The notes under the pieces were generated by a model, which was not told the DNA's origin, searched no databases, and saw only the letters and a program-made list of their open reading frames with translations. A stretch of DNA of 64,000 nt from CAVXYG01 sp963706835 (GTDB lineage: Bacteria; Actinomycetota; Actinomycetes; S36-B12; GCA-2699445). The position numbers and the translations under genes are program-made. The DNA is taken from assembly GCA_963706835.1 (NCBI GenBank), contig CAVPOB010000005.1:62001-126000 (forward strand), in the 5' to 3' direction. This document shows, piece after piece, positions 35,584 to 45,455 of the stretch; position 1 is the first letter of the stretch; every line of letters starts with the position of its first letter.

Positions 35584-36183
35584 ATGAACACCACCCTGGA
35601 CCCGGCGGCGCCCTTCGTGCTGGACACCAAGCCCCTGGGGCGACGTGCCGGCGCGATGGTGACGGTGCAGCGCGAAGCGCCGGCCCCGGCTGGCTGGGAA
35701 GTCTCGAGCTGCCATGTCGATGCCGGTAGCCCCGTCGCGCTGGCGCTGCGGCTGGAGTCCGTGGTGGAGGGTGTGCTGGTCAGCGGGACCGCCACGGTGC
35801 GGACCAGCGGGGAGTGTTCGCGCTGCTTGGATCCGGTCGCCGGCCAGATGACGGTCGCGCTGCAGCAGCTGTTCGAGTACCCGGAGTCGGAGCAGGCGTT
35901 CGGCGACGACTCCGAGCCGCTGCCGCACATGGTGGGCGAGCTGCTCGATCTTGAACCCACGCTGCGGGACAGCGTTGTCCTAGACTTGCCGCAAGTTCCA
36001 TTGTGCGGGCCGCAGTGCCCGGGGCTGTGTCCCGTGTGCGGTGCCCGGTTGGCCGACGACCCCGGGCACGGTCACGACGAGACGGACGCGCGGTGGGCGG
36101 CGCTGCAGGACTGGTTGGCGTCGGCAGAGGACTCAACCGCCCCGAACGAGGGCGGATCGGACTTGGCAGAGAAGGGCAACTGA
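35584..36183 (+). CDS. DUF177 (YceD-like) protein
   Basis: This 199-residue protein matches DUF177, always encoded directly upstream of rpmF and linked in other bacteria to 23S rRNA accumulation. It contains CSRCLDPV in the middle and a C-terminal cysteine cluster (LCGPQCPGLCPVCGARL) that may bind zinc. No strong ribosome binding site precedes the ATG at 35584. The stop is one base from the rpmF start, indicating coupled expression. Family assignment is firm; biochemical role is not known. Confidence 0.9.
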   Translation: MNTTLDPAAPFVLDTKPLGRRAGAMVTVQREAPAPAGWEVSSCHVDAGSPVALALRLESVVEGVLVSGTATVRTSGECSRCLDPVAGQMTVALQQLFEYPESEQAFGDDSEPLPHMVGELLDLEPTLRDSVVLDLPQVPLCGPQCPGLCPVCGARLADDPGHGHDETDARWAALQDWLASAEDSTAPNEGGSDLAEKGN

Positions 36184-36184
36184 A

Positions 36185-36359
36185 ATGGCTGTACCCAAGC
36201 GCAAGATGTCGCGATCCAACACCCGTCACCGCCGGTCGCAGTGGAAGGCGGCGCCGATCGCGCTGGCCACCTGCGACCGCTGCGGCTCGCGCGAAGCTGC
36301 CGCACACCGTGTGCGCGACCTGCGGGACCTACGACAAGCGCCAGGTCCTCGACGTCTGA
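36185..36359 (+). CDS. rpmF: 50S ribosomal protein L32, with one frameshift
   Basis: L32 is a small zinc-binding protein of the large ribosomal subunit. The frame starts MAVPKRKMSRSNTRHRRSQW and keeps ATCDRCGSR. A single extra G at about 36293 breaks it; on the other side the reading KLPHTVCATCGTYDKRQVL ends correctly at 36359. Without the extra base the protein is 57 residues with the usual four zinc cysteines. L32 is a core ribosomal protein, so a sequence error is the simplest reading. It lies between the DUF177 gene and rnc. Confidence 0.93.
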
Positions 36360-36360
36360 G

Positions 36361-37093
36361 GTGCTGCCGAGTCGCGACGTGGTTCAGGAAGCACGAGCCC
36401 AGCCGTCGGCGTTCGAGGCGCTGCTCGGGGTTGCCATCCCGGAGGAGCTGCTCGAACTCGCACTGACCCATCGCTCCTACGCCAACGAGCAGGGCGGTCT
36501 GCCCAACAACGAGCGCCTGGAGTTCCTGGGCGATGCTGTGCTGGAGATGGTGGTGACCGACGCCCTCTATCGGCGCTACCCGGAGCGTTCCGAGGGTGAG
36601 TTGGCGAAGATCCGGTCGTCGGTGGTGAACTCCCGTGTCTGCGCCCGCGCGGCCCGCGAACTCGGCCTCGGCCCGCACCTGCGCCTGGGTCGCGGCGAAG
36701 TCGCCACCGGCGGGCACGACAAGACCTCGATCCTCGCCGATGCGTTGGAGGCGATCCTGGGGGCCGTCTACCTGGGCTGCGGCATGACGGCGGCGGAGCA
36801 CGTGGTCGACCGGCTGTTCGGGCAGCGCCTGTTGGAGGCCGCCGAACTCGGCGCCGGGCTTGACTGGAAGACGTCGCTGCAGGAGTTGATGGCCCAGTTG
36901 CAGCTCGGCGCCCCGGAGTACGTGCTGCAGGCCGAAGGTCCCGACCACGACCGTCGGTTCTCTGCCACGGTGCGCACTGCCGCTCGGCGATTTCGGGCGC
37001 GGCGCCGGCCGCACCAAGAAGGAGGCCGAGATGGAGGCGGCGCAGACCGCCTACCAAGAGATCCGCGCCCACCGCGGGGCCGGTGGTGCCTGA
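36361..37093 (+). CDS. rnc: Ribonuclease III, with one frameshift
   Basis: RNase III cuts double-stranded RNA, including rRNA precursors. The catalytic domain has the signature NNERLEFLGDAVLEMVVTD and the second acidic patch in DALEAILGAVYLG. The C-terminal double-stranded RNA-binding domain starts at DWKTSLQELMAQLQLGAPEY. The frame breaks near 36972-36985; one base is extra. Afterwards GRTKKEAEMEAAQTAYQEI restores the domain end, with the stop at 37091-37093, for 243 residues. The GTG at 36361 is one base after the rpmF stop. The stop overlaps the mutM start. Probable sequence error. Confidence 0.92.
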
Positions 37094-37937
37094 ACTGCCG
37101 GAAGTGGAGACGGTGCGGCGCGGGCTGGAGCCCATCGTCGTGGGCCGGCGCATCGATGCCGTGGCGGTCCTGCACCCCCGCAGCGTGCGACGGCAGGCGG
37201 AGGGGCCGCAGTGGTTCCAGGATGCGCTGTCCGGTGCCGTCGTGACCGGGGTCGGGCGTCGCGGGAAGTATTTGTGGTGGCGGCTGCGCGGGGGCGTGCG
37301 ACCGTTCTTGACGGCACACCTGGGCATGAGCGGCCAGTTCCGCGTCGAATCGGCGACCTCAGCAGGGCCCCACGAGCGGGTTCGATTCGCTCTCGGCGAC
37401 GGGGCAGGTCTGTCGTTCATCGACCAGCGCACCTTCGGATGGCTGATTGTGGACGGTGAGGTCGCAGGCGCTCCGGCCGCGGTGGCGCACATCGCGGCCG
37501 ACCCGTTCGACCCCGCGTTCGACCTGCCCAGTGCTGCGCGACGGTTGCGAGCCCGCCGCACCGGCGTCAAGCGCGCCCTCCTCGATCAGACCGTCGTCTC
37601 CGGGATCGGCAACATCTATGCCGACGAAACCCTGTGGCGGGTCCGGATGCACCCTTCGCGCGCTGCGGACAGTCTCCAGCACAAGGAGGCCGTGACACTG
37701 CTGGGGACAGCTCGGGACGTGATGGCCGAGGCGCTCCTGGCGGGGGGCACGAGCTTCGATCCGCTGTACGTCAACGTCAACGGCGAGAGCGGGTGGTTCG
37801 CCAGGGACCTCGCGGTCTACGGCCGCCAGGGCGAGCCGTGTCGGCGCTGTGGCCGACCGATCGTGCGCGAGGCGTTCACGAACCGATCCAGCCATCGCTG
37901 CCCCCAGTGCCAGCGGGTGCCCCGCCGCCGCCGCTGA
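37086..37937 (+). CDS. mutM: Formamidopyrimidine-DNA glycosylase
   Basis: MutM (Fpg) excises oxidised purines such as 8-oxoguanine and nicks the strand. The 283-residue protein starts PELPEVETVRRGL after the initiator, giving the catalytic proline and glutamate, and has HLGMSGQF and the C-terminal zinc finger CRRCGRPIV...CPQC. The start is the GTG at 37086, so that proline follows the initiator directly. It overlaps the rnc stop by eight bases. Assignment is secure. Confidence 0.96.
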   Translation: MPELPEVETVRRGLEPIVVGRRIDAVAVLHPRSVRRQAEGPQWFQDALSGAVVTGVGRRGKYLWWRLRGGVRPFLTAHLGMSGQFRVESATSAGPHERVRFALGDGAGLSFIDQRTFGWLIVDGEVAGAPAAVAHIAADPFDPAFDLPSAARRLRARRTGVKRALLDQTVVSGIGNIYADETLWRVRMHPSRAADSLQHKEAVTLLGTARDVMAEALLAGGTSFDPLYVNVNGESGWFARDLAVYGRQGEPCRRCGRPIVREAFTNRSSHRCPQCQRVPRRRR

Positions 37938-38052
37938 CCCGTTGAGTCCCTTGACCGGCGTTTCCCGCCCTGTCAGGCTGGGAATATCAGGGTGGGCGCG
38001 GTATGTCCGCAGCCGGAACCACAACCCAAGCGAACGTTGGGAAGGCACCACG

Positions 38053-38268
38053 ATGGCCAAGGCGCTGTATGGATATCTGGCAAGCACCGATCACCAGGTG
38101 CGCTGGGAGAACGAGCGGCTGCGCGCACGCGTGGCCGAATTGCAGGCCGAGGTTGAGCGGCTCACCATCGAACTGGCGGCCGTGGGCGACCCCACGATGG
38201 TGAGTGTGGCCGACGAACTCGCCCTCGACGGCGAGGCATCGCTGACCTTGCGTCCCGCCCTTGCCTGA
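38053..38268 (+). CDS. Small conserved coiled-coil protein
   Basis: This 71-residue protein starts MAKALYGYLASTDHQVRWEN and continues as a short coiled coil with leucine and glutamate heptads (residues about 18-45), then an acidic tail. A similar MAKALxGY-starting protein is encoded before smc in other actinobacteria, as I recall it; no function is known. The ATG at 38053 has GGAAGG. The 115-base gap before it shows only a weak stem near 37965-37985 and no other gene. Confidence 0.72.
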   Translation: MAKALYGYLASTDHQVRWENERLRARVAELQAEVERLTIELAAVGDPTMVSVADELALDGEASLTLRPALA

Positions 38269-38322
38269 ACGACCCCGCGACTGAGACGCGGGTCACTCCG
38301 CTGAGCGCCCGTCGCAGCGGGT

Positions 38323-38328
38323 TATGGT
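38323..38328 (+). promoter_or_regulatory. Possible -10 element (TATGGT) of smc
   Basis: TATGGT lies 43 bases before the smc GTG and fits the -10 pattern. It would give a leader of about 36 bases with a GAGGAG site. Confidence 0.4.
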
Positions 38329-38371
38329 TGCTGCGCGCCAGGCAACCCGCCGCCGGTCGAGGAGTTCGCCT

Positions 38372-41300
38372 GTGTATTTGAAGTCCCTCACCCTGAAGGG
38401 GTTCAAGTCCTTCGCCTCGGCGACCACCCTGGAATTCGAGCCCGGGGTGACTGCGGTCGTCGGCCCGAACGGTTCGGGCAAGTCCAACGTCGTGGATGCG
38501 CTGGCCTGGGTCATGGGCGAGCAGGGCGCCAAGGCGCTGCGCGGCGGCAAGATGGAAGACGTCATCTTCGCCGGCACCGCTGGCCGGCCGCCGCTGGGGC
38601 GAGCCGAGGTCAGCCTCACCATCGACAACACCGACGGCGCGCTGCCGATCGACTACACCGAGGTGACGATCTCGCGCATCATGTTCCGATCCGGGGGTTC
38701 GGAGTACGCCATCAATGGCAGCGCATGCCGCCTGCTCGACGTGCAGGAATTGCTGTCCGATTCCGGTATCGGCCGCGAGATGCACGTCATCGTCGGACAA
38801 GGGCAGCTCGACACGATCCTGCACGCCACCGCCGAGGACCGACGCGGCTTCGTCGAGGAGGCCGCAGGCGTGCTGAAGCACCGCAAGCGCAAGGAGAAGG
38901 CGCTGCGCAAACTCGATGGGCTGTCGGAGAAGCTGTCCCGGCTGCAGGACCTGGCCACCGAACTGCGGCGCCAGCTGAAGCCGCTGGGCCGGCAGGCCGA
39001 GGTGGCCCGGCGGGCGGCGGTGATCCAGGCCGATGTCCGCGACGCCCGGTTGCGTCTGCTGGCTGACGACTACGTGACCGCCGTGACCGCGCTGGAGCGT
39101 GAGGTGGCCGACGAGGAGGCGCTGCTGCACAAGCGCGGCGAACGCGAGGCGGCCCTGTTGGCGCTGCGCGCGCAGGAGGCCGACCTGCAAGCGGCCGCCG
39201 AGACCGCTGAGCCGCAGTTGGAACTGGCCGAGGATCTCTGGCACCGCCTCACCCGGGTCTCGGAGCGGCTGCGCGGACTGGCGGCCCTGGCAGCGGAGCG
39301 TCGGCAGTCGTATGCCTCGGCGGCGACTGAGTCACCCGGTCGCGACCCGGAGCATCTGCGGCGCGAGGCGGCTCAGGTGCAGCAGCAGCAGGCGGCGCTG
39401 AGCGCGCGGATCCGCGAGCAGACCGATCAAGCGGCCGCGGTGCAGGCCGCCCGCGTGGCCGTTGAGTCGGAACTCGTGGCGGTGCAGCAGCAAGCCAAGC
39501 GCGACCGTGAGGCTGCGGAACGGGCGCGGGCGGCGGCGAGCAGGACCGATGCCCGCCGCAGTGCCGCTGCAGCCGCGGTCGAGGCGCGCTCGGCGGAGTT
39601 GGAGCGAGCCGCGAGGCCGTGGAAACAGCGGCCGCGGCGCTGGCCGAGGTCGACGCCGAGGAGGAGCCGCAGGTCGCCGCTGACGACGGGCAGAGCCTGC
39701 CCGCCCTGCAGAGCGCCTACGACCAGGCGCGGCAACGGCGATCCGCCGCGACCGCCGATCTCGGCCCGCTGCGCAGTCGGTTGCAGCAGGCTCAGCGCGA
39801 TCACGCCGGTGCCGTTGCCCGTGCCGAGACGCTGGCCGGGGCTCTTGCGGCCGCTGACGAGAACTCCGGAACCGCGTTCCTGGCATCGGCGCTACCGGGG
39901 GCGCTGGGCAATATGGCCGACCGCGTCGCCGTGGCTGGCGAATACGAACCAGTGGTGCTCGCCTGCCTGGGCGCGCTGTCAGAGGGTCTGGTGGTGGCCG
40001 ACGCGGCAACCGCCGCCAATGGGTTGGCCATGCTGCGGCAACGCGGAGTGGATCGCGCGGAATTCGTCGTTGCCGCGCAGTCCGCGCCGGACGCAGTGCG
40101 CACCCCCGATCGGCCGCCCACTGCCAGGCGGCCGTGGGACTCGATGGGCCGGACGCCGCTGCGGTCGCGCATCTGCTGGCGCATTTCGTCCTCGTGGCCG
40201 ATCTCGATGAAGCTGTGGCGCTGGTGACCGGCCCGGGCGACTGGGTTGCGGTAACGCCCCAGGGCGACGTGCTGGCCCGGCACTGGGCCAGGGGCGGGGT
40301 CCGGGACGGATCCACGCGCTGGGACATGCGTCATGCGCTGCAGGCCGCCCAAGATGCTGAGGCGGTGGCAGCCGACGCCGTGCAGCACTGCGAAGCTGCG
40401 CTGCGCACCGGCCAGGCCGATGAGCAGGCGGCGGCCGAGGCAGAAGAGGCCGCCCGCAACCGATGGCAGGACGAGCGCACGCGCCAGGCCGCCACCAGCG
40501 AGCGCCACTCCCAATGGCTGCGCCGGCAACGGGCGGCCCACGAGGGTCGGGAGCAGGCTCTGCGTCGGCTGGCGAAGCTGGAGGCGGCCCTGGTCAACGA
40601 TGAGGAGGCTCTTCAGACTGCCGGACGGGCCCACGCAGCGGCCCAGGCGGATCTGGCAGCCGTGCCTGAGCCGGATGCCAGCGCCGAGCCGGGCCTGATC
40701 GAACGCCTGGGGGAGCTGCGCAGCTCCGAGACCGAGGCCCGACTGGCGGTGCGCTCGCTGGAGGAGCGCGCAGCGGCGTTGGCGCAACGGTCGCAGTCGA
40801 TGCTGCGCAGCGCCGATGAGGAGGAGCGGTCCCGGGAGCGGCTGCGGCGCCAGCAGGAGCAGCGTCGGCGCCGCGCCGAGGTCGCCGCCGCCGTGGCCGA
40901 GATTGCCGCAGCCGCGCAGCGGACTGCGGAGGAGGATCTCGCCGAGGTGGCGGCACGACGGCTCGCCCTTCGGAAGGAGTCCGCCGAGCGGCAGACCCGC
41001 CTGACGGGACTGCGCACGGAGATCCGCGATCTTGAGGCCGAAGTGGCGCGCCTGACCGACTCGGTGCACCGCGACGAGGTTGCCCGTGCCGAGCAGCGGC
41101 TGCGCATCGAGCAGATCGCCGAGAAGGCATTGGGTGATCACGGCATCAGCGCCGATGTGCTCATCGCCGAGTACGGCCCGCAGGTGCCGGTTCCCGCCAG
41201 CCCGGTGCCACCTGGTGATGCCGAGGACGGCAGCGACACCGACGGGGAGCCCTACCCGTATGTCCGAGTGGAGCAGGAGCGGCGGCTTCGCGCAGCCGAA

Positions 41301-41981
41301 CGCTCACTGGCGCTGCTGGGGACCGTGAACCCGTTGGCGCTGGAGGAGTTCGCGGCCGCCGAGGAGCGCTACACCTACCTCAACGAGCAGATCGAGGACA
41401 TGAGGCGGACCAGCGCGGACCTGCAGGGCATCGTCAAGGATGTCGATGCCCGGGTCGAGCAGGTCTTCGCCGAGGCGTTCGCCGATACCGCCATGCATTT
41501 CGAGCGGGTCTTCGCGCGGTTGTTCCCCGGCGGGGAGGGGCGACTGGTGCTCACCGACCCCAAGAATCTGCTCACCACCGGAGTGGAGGTGGAGGCGCGA
41601 CCGCCGGGCAAGAAGATCAAGCGGCTGTCGCTGCTGTCCGGCGGGGAGCGGTCGTTGACCGCGGTGGCCTTCCTGATCGCCCTGTTCAAGGCGCGGCCCA
41701 GTCCGTTCTACGTGCTCGACGAGGTGGAGGCCGCCCTCGACGACACCAACCTCGGCCGGCTCATCGACGTCATCGAGGAGTTGCGCAGCAGCAGCCAACT
41801 GATCATCATCACGCACCAGAAGCGCACGATGGAGGCTGCGGACGCGCTGTACGGCGTGACGATGCAGGCCAACGGCGTCACCCAGGTGATCTCCCAGCGC
41901 CTGCCCGAGCGCGGGCGCGCCGAACCGGCGGCGGACGGCCTCATCGACCTCACCGAAGCGGCTGCCCCGGGCGGCGCCTGA
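38372..41981 (+). CDS. smc: Chromosome segregation protein SMC, with two frameshifts
   Basis: SMC is the ATPase arm of the condensin-like complex. The N-terminal head has Walker A GPNGSGKSNVVDAL (residues 31-44) and the Q loop; long coiled coils follow, a hinge in the middle (about 39850-40250), and the C-terminal head with LSGGERSLTAVAFL and VLDEVEAALDDTN. Two single-base deletions break the frame, near 39610-39619 (after SAELERAA) and between about 40090 and 40130 in the hinge. Restoring both gives 1203 residues, the normal size. The GTG at 38372 has a GAGGAG site. Both breaks are probable sequence errors. No scpA or scpB is in the window. Confidence 0.93.
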
Positions 41982-42000
41982 CGCACGGAGCCGCTGCGCC

Positions 42001-42675
42001 TCAGCCGCCGGACGCGTGATGCGGCGCCAACAGGTGCTGCAGGTCCGCCTCCGCGCTCGGAGCAGAGACCAACAGCAATTCGTCGCCGGCTTCCAACGGA
42101 TCATCCGGTGACGGCGCGATCACGCGGGGGCCGCGCACGATGGCCACCAGCGCCGTGTCCGCGGGCCACACCACGTCGCCGACGCGCCCGCCCACCACGG
42201 CCGAGTCCGCGGGAAGGGTCAGCTCCACGAGTTCGGCCTCGCCCTTGCGGAACGTGAACAGGCGCACCAGGTCGCCGACCGTCACCGCTTCCTCGACGAG
42301 GGCCGACAGCATGCGGGGTGTCGAGACGGCCACGTCTACGCCCCAGGACTCGTCGAACATCCACTCGTTCTTGGGATGGTTGACCCGGGCCACGACGCGG
42401 GGGACGCCGTACTCGGTCTTGGCCAACAGGGACACCACCAGGTTCGCCTTGTCGTCGCCGGTTGCGGCCACGACCACTTGACATTGCGACAGTTGCGCCT
42501 CGTCCAGGGCGGAGATCTCGCAGGCGTCCGCCAGGAGCATCTCCGCCCCTTCGACCTGGTTGTCCCGAGCGATCGACGGGTCCTCGTCGATCAAGAGGAC
42601 GTCGTGGCCGTTGGCGACGAGCTCCCGGGCGATGGAACGGCCTACCTTGCCCGCTCCGGCGATGGCGACCCTCAC
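42001..42675 (-). CDS. trkA: RCK (TrkA-type) regulatory protein, second of a pair
   Basis: This 224-residue protein has an NAD-binding RCK-N domain (VAIAGAGKVGRSIARELVANGHDVLLID) and a C-terminal RCK-C domain, which binds ligands that gate potassium transporters. It overlaps the stop of the first trkA gene by four bases (GTGA), so the two are coupled. The mycobacterial homologues are CeoB and CeoC, encoded beside the same permease. It converges on smc with 19 bases between. A role in potassium transport is inferred from family and neighbours. Confidence 0.9.
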   Translation of the reverse strand: MRVAIAGAGKVGRSIARELVANGHDVLLIDEDPSIARDNQVEGAEMLLADACEISALDEAQLSQCQVVVAATGDDKANLVVSLLAKTEYGVPRVVARVNHPKNEWMFDESWGVDVAVSTPRMLSALVEEAVTVGDLVRLFTFRKGEAELVELTLPADSAVVGGRVGDVVWPADTALVAIVRGPRVIAPSPDDPLEAGDELLLVSAPSAEADLQHLLAPHHASGG

Positions 42676-43346
42676 TTCTTCTCCTCCCGCACTGCAGGCG
42701 GCTCGCTCAGCTGCCGGTACACGGCGTCGCGATCCTCCACGCGCACGATGACGTGGAGCAGGTCGCCCTCCTGCAGCACCGTGTCCGGCTCGGGCAGCAG
42801 CCCCTCCCCGTATCTGGTGAGGAAGGCGATCCTGGTACCCGTACGGGCGCCGATGTCGCGGATCCGGGTCCCGATCCAGGCCGGGTGGACACTGCATTGC
42901 GCCAGCGCCACGGTCCCGCTGGGGTCGCGCCACTCCTCCGACAGATCCTCGGGCAGCAGTCGGCGCAGCATCTGGCCGGTCGACCAGGCGACCGTGGCGA
43001 CGGTCGGAATGCCCAGCCGTTCGTAGATCTCGGCGCGCTTGGGGTCGTAGATGCGGGCCACGACCTTGCCCACGCCGAAGTTCTCGCGCGCGACCCGGGC
43101 AGCCAGGATATTGGAGTTGTCCCCGCTGGAGACCGCGGCGAATGCGTGGGCCCGTTCGATGCCAGCTTTGCCCAGCGTGTCGCGATCGAAACCGACCCCC
43201 GTCACGGTGGCCCCGGCGAACGCCGGTCCGAGTCGTCGGAACGCCTCGATGTCGTGGTCGATGACCGCCACGGAATGCCCGAGCCGGTCCAGTTCCTGGG
43301 CCAGAGACGAGCCGACCCGACCGCACCCCATGATCACGATGTGCAC
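42672..43346 (-). CDS. trkA: RCK (TrkA-type) regulatory protein, first of a pair
   Basis: This 224-residue protein has the RCK-N motif VIMGCGRVGSSLAQELDRLGHSVAVID and a C-terminal RCK-C domain (about residues 140-215). The two trkA proteins are the same length and probably form a heteromeric ring. The GTG at 43346 has GGGAGG. It is divergent from the KimA-like permease gene, 111 bases away, which makes that permease the best candidate partner. No TrkH-type channel gene is in the window. Confidence 0.9.
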   Translation of the reverse strand: MHIVIMGCGRVGSSLAQELDRLGHSVAVIDHDIEAFRRLGPAFAGATVTGVGFDRDTLGKAGIERAHAFAAVSSGDNSNILAARVARENFGVGKVVARIYDPKRAEIYERLGIPTVATVAWSTGQMLRRLLPEDLSEEWRDPSGTVALAQCSVHPAWIGTRIRDIGARTGTRIAFLTRYGEGLLPEPDTVLQEGDLLHVIVRVEDRDAVYRQLSEPPAVREEKK

Positions 43347-43445
43347 TGGACCTCCCGTGGGCGGGCTCTATGGGAACGGTAACGCAGTCGGCGCAGCGTC
43401 ACCCCGCGGATCTGGACAAGCGCACCGGCTGCGCGGCCTTCCCCC

Positions 43446-43451
43446 TACCAT
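43446..43451 (+). promoter_or_regulatory. Leaderless-type -10 element (TACCAT) for the permease gene
   Basis: TACCAT is followed by exactly six bases and the GTG at 43458, supporting that start and a leaderless transcript. Confidence 0.58.
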
Positions 43452-43457
43452 CCAAGT

Positions 43458-45455
43458 GTGGCGTATGGAGCGCGGGTCAAGCGCCTGATGCTGGGCCGGG
43501 CGCTGCCGACCGAACAGCAGGGGGAGGAATCCAGTCGGCTCCGCACGCTCACCGCGGTGGGCAGTGATGTGCTGTCGAGCAATGTGTACGCCACCCAGGA
43601 GATCCTCATCATCCTCGCGCTGGGCGGGTTCGGCCTGTACGTCTACGGCCCCGCCGTGGCCGCATGCGTGGCGTTGGTGTTCATCATCGTGGTGGCGGCC
43701 TACCGGTACACCGTGCGGGAGTACCCGGGCGGTGGCGCCGACTACGACGTGGCGCTGCACACCCTCGGCCCAACACCGGCCGTCGTCGTGGCGGCAGCGC
43801 TGCTCATCGACTTCGCCCTCACACTGGCCGTCAGCACCACCGCCCTGCTGGACACCGTGGTCTCGGTCGCGCCCGGCCTTTTCGAAGGGCGCACCCTGCT
43901 GGCGGTGGCCGTCATCGCGGCACTGACGCTGCTGAGTTTGCGGGGCGGCCGTGTGACGTCGGCAGTCCTGCGGGCAGGCACGTGGGGCTTCATCGTGGTG
44001 ATCCTGTTCACCGCCGGCGCCGCGCTGGCCCGAGTCGCCTTCGGCGAGACGCCGCGCGCGGCCAGTGCCGACTATGAGACCGCGGCGGGGGCCGAGGCGG
44101 TGGCCGGCCTGGCCCTGCTGCTGGTGCTGGCCCGGGCGTTCTCCTCCGGATCCACGGCGGTCACCGGCGTGGAGGCCGTGGGGACCAGTGCGCCCTCGCT
44201 GCAGCGGCCGCGAGGCGAACGGGCCGCCGCGGCACTGGTCCTGATCGGCTCGGTTTCGATGCTGCTGTTCGCCAGCATCACCTGGCTGGCACTCCTCACC
44301 GGGGTCCGCATCACGGCCGACAACCGCGACCTGATCGGCCCCGGCCAAGGGGAGCCGCAGCAGACCGTCGTGGTGCAAGTGGTGGACGCGGTCTTCGGCA
44401 CGCCGCTGCTGGTGCTGCCCGCCGTGGTGGCAACCGTGCTCATCCTCGCCGCGGCCGGCATGAGCGCCTTGCGCAGCTTCTCGGTGTTCACCTCGATCCT
44501 GGCCCGCGACGGCTTCCTGCCCCGCCAACTGCAATCGCGCGGGGATCGCCTCGTCTACAGCAACGGCATCGTCCTGCTGGGCGTCGCCGCTGGCGCATTG
44601 GTATCCGCCTTCGGGGCCCGACTGACCGATCTCATCCAGTTGTACGTCGTCGGGGTGTTCCTGGCACTGGCGCTGGGCCAATGGGGGATGAGCCGACACT
44701 GGCGCACAGCGATGGACCGGCGGATCCCGCCCCATGAGCGTCGCCGGGCGCAGCGGGCACGAACCGTCGCCGTGGCCGGCGCGGGGGTCGCCGGCGCGGT
44801 GCTGGTCGTCGTCGTGGTCAGCAAGTTCACCACCGGGGCCTGGGTGGTGGTGCTGTTGGTGCCGCTGCTGGCCACCGCGATGCGAGCCATCAGACGGCAC
44901 TACGACACGGTGGCCTACGAGACGGCGGCGGAGGAGCGGGAGGTCACCGGGGTCGTCCACGAGGTCGCGGCGCTGATCCTGGTGGCGAGCATCCACAAGC
45001 CGACGCTGCGCGCACTGGCCTACGCTCGGGCGACCCGGCCGGTCGCGCTGAACGCGCTGACGGTGTCGGTGGAGGGGGCCGAGGCGGCACGATTGGCACG
45101 CCAGTGGGAGGAGCTGGCGATTCCCGTGCCCCTGGTCGTCCTGGAATCGCCCTACCGCGAGATCAACAACCCGATCGTGCAGTACGTCCAGATGCTGCAA
45201 CGGGAACACCCGGATCGGCTGCTGACGGTCTACGTCCCGGAGTACGTCGTCGATCACTGGTGGGAGCGGCTGCTGCACAACCGGTCCGCCGCCCGGCTGA
45301 CGCGGCGGCTCACGGCACTGCCGAACGTGGTCGTCATCACGGTGCCCTGGCAGCGGGCTGCGGAGGAGTCGGTGGCTGGCCCGGCCAGCAGCGGGGGGGT
45401 GACGGGCATGACCACGACTGTGCCGAAGCTGGACCTGGATCGGCGGCGTCGGTGA
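43458..45455 (+). CDS. APC-superfamily permease, KimA-like potassium transporter
   Basis: This 665-residue membrane protein has about 12 transmembrane segments and a cytoplasmic C-terminal domain of about 190 residues resembling universal stress proteins. Its beginning (VKRLMLGR, then GSDVLSSNVYATQEI) is like KimA of Bacillus, a high-affinity potassium importer. Ion-site residues recalled from that protein are kept at an offset of one: Asp37, Tyr44, Asp118, Thr122, Ser126, while Tyr118 of KimA is Phe119. It is divergent from two RCK genes and its stop overlaps the next gene by four bases. General amino acid transport is the alternative reading. Confidence 0.83.
   Translation: MAYGARVKRLMLGRALPTEQQGEESSRLRTLTAVGSDVLSSNVYATQEILIILALGGFGLYVYGPAVAACVALVFIIVVAAYRYTVREYPGGGADYDVALHTLGPTPAVVVAAALLIDFALTLAVSTTALLDTVVSVAPGLFEGRTLLAVAVIAALTLLSLRGGRVTSAVLRAGTWGFIVVILFTAGAALARVAFGETPRAASADYETAAGAEAVAGLALLLVLARAFSSGSTAVTGVEAVGTSAPSLQRPRGERAAAALVLIGSVSMLLFASITWLALLTGVRITADNRDLIGPGQGEPQQTVVVQVVDAVFGTPLLVLPAVVATVLILAAAGMSALRSFSVFTSILARDGFLPRQLQSRGDRLVYSNGIVLLGVAAGALVSAFGARLTDLIQLYVVGVFLALALGQWGMSRHWRTAMDRRIPPHERRRAQRARTVAVAGAGVAGAVLVVVVVSKFTTGAWVVVLLVPLLATAMRAIRRHYDTVAYETAAEEREVTGVVHEVAALILVASIHKPTLRALAYARATRPVALNALTVSVEGAEAARLARQWEELAIPVPLVVLESPYREINNPIVQYVQMLQREHPDRLLTVYVPEYVVDHWWERLLHNRSAARLTRRLTALPNVVVITVPWQRAAEESVAGPASSGGVTGMTTTVPKLDLDRRRR

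Noticed and set aside
36185..37093. Pseudogenisation of rpmF and rnc
   Set aside because: Both are broken by one base with full conservation on both sides, in an operon of intact genes; sequence error is more likely than loss of core genes.
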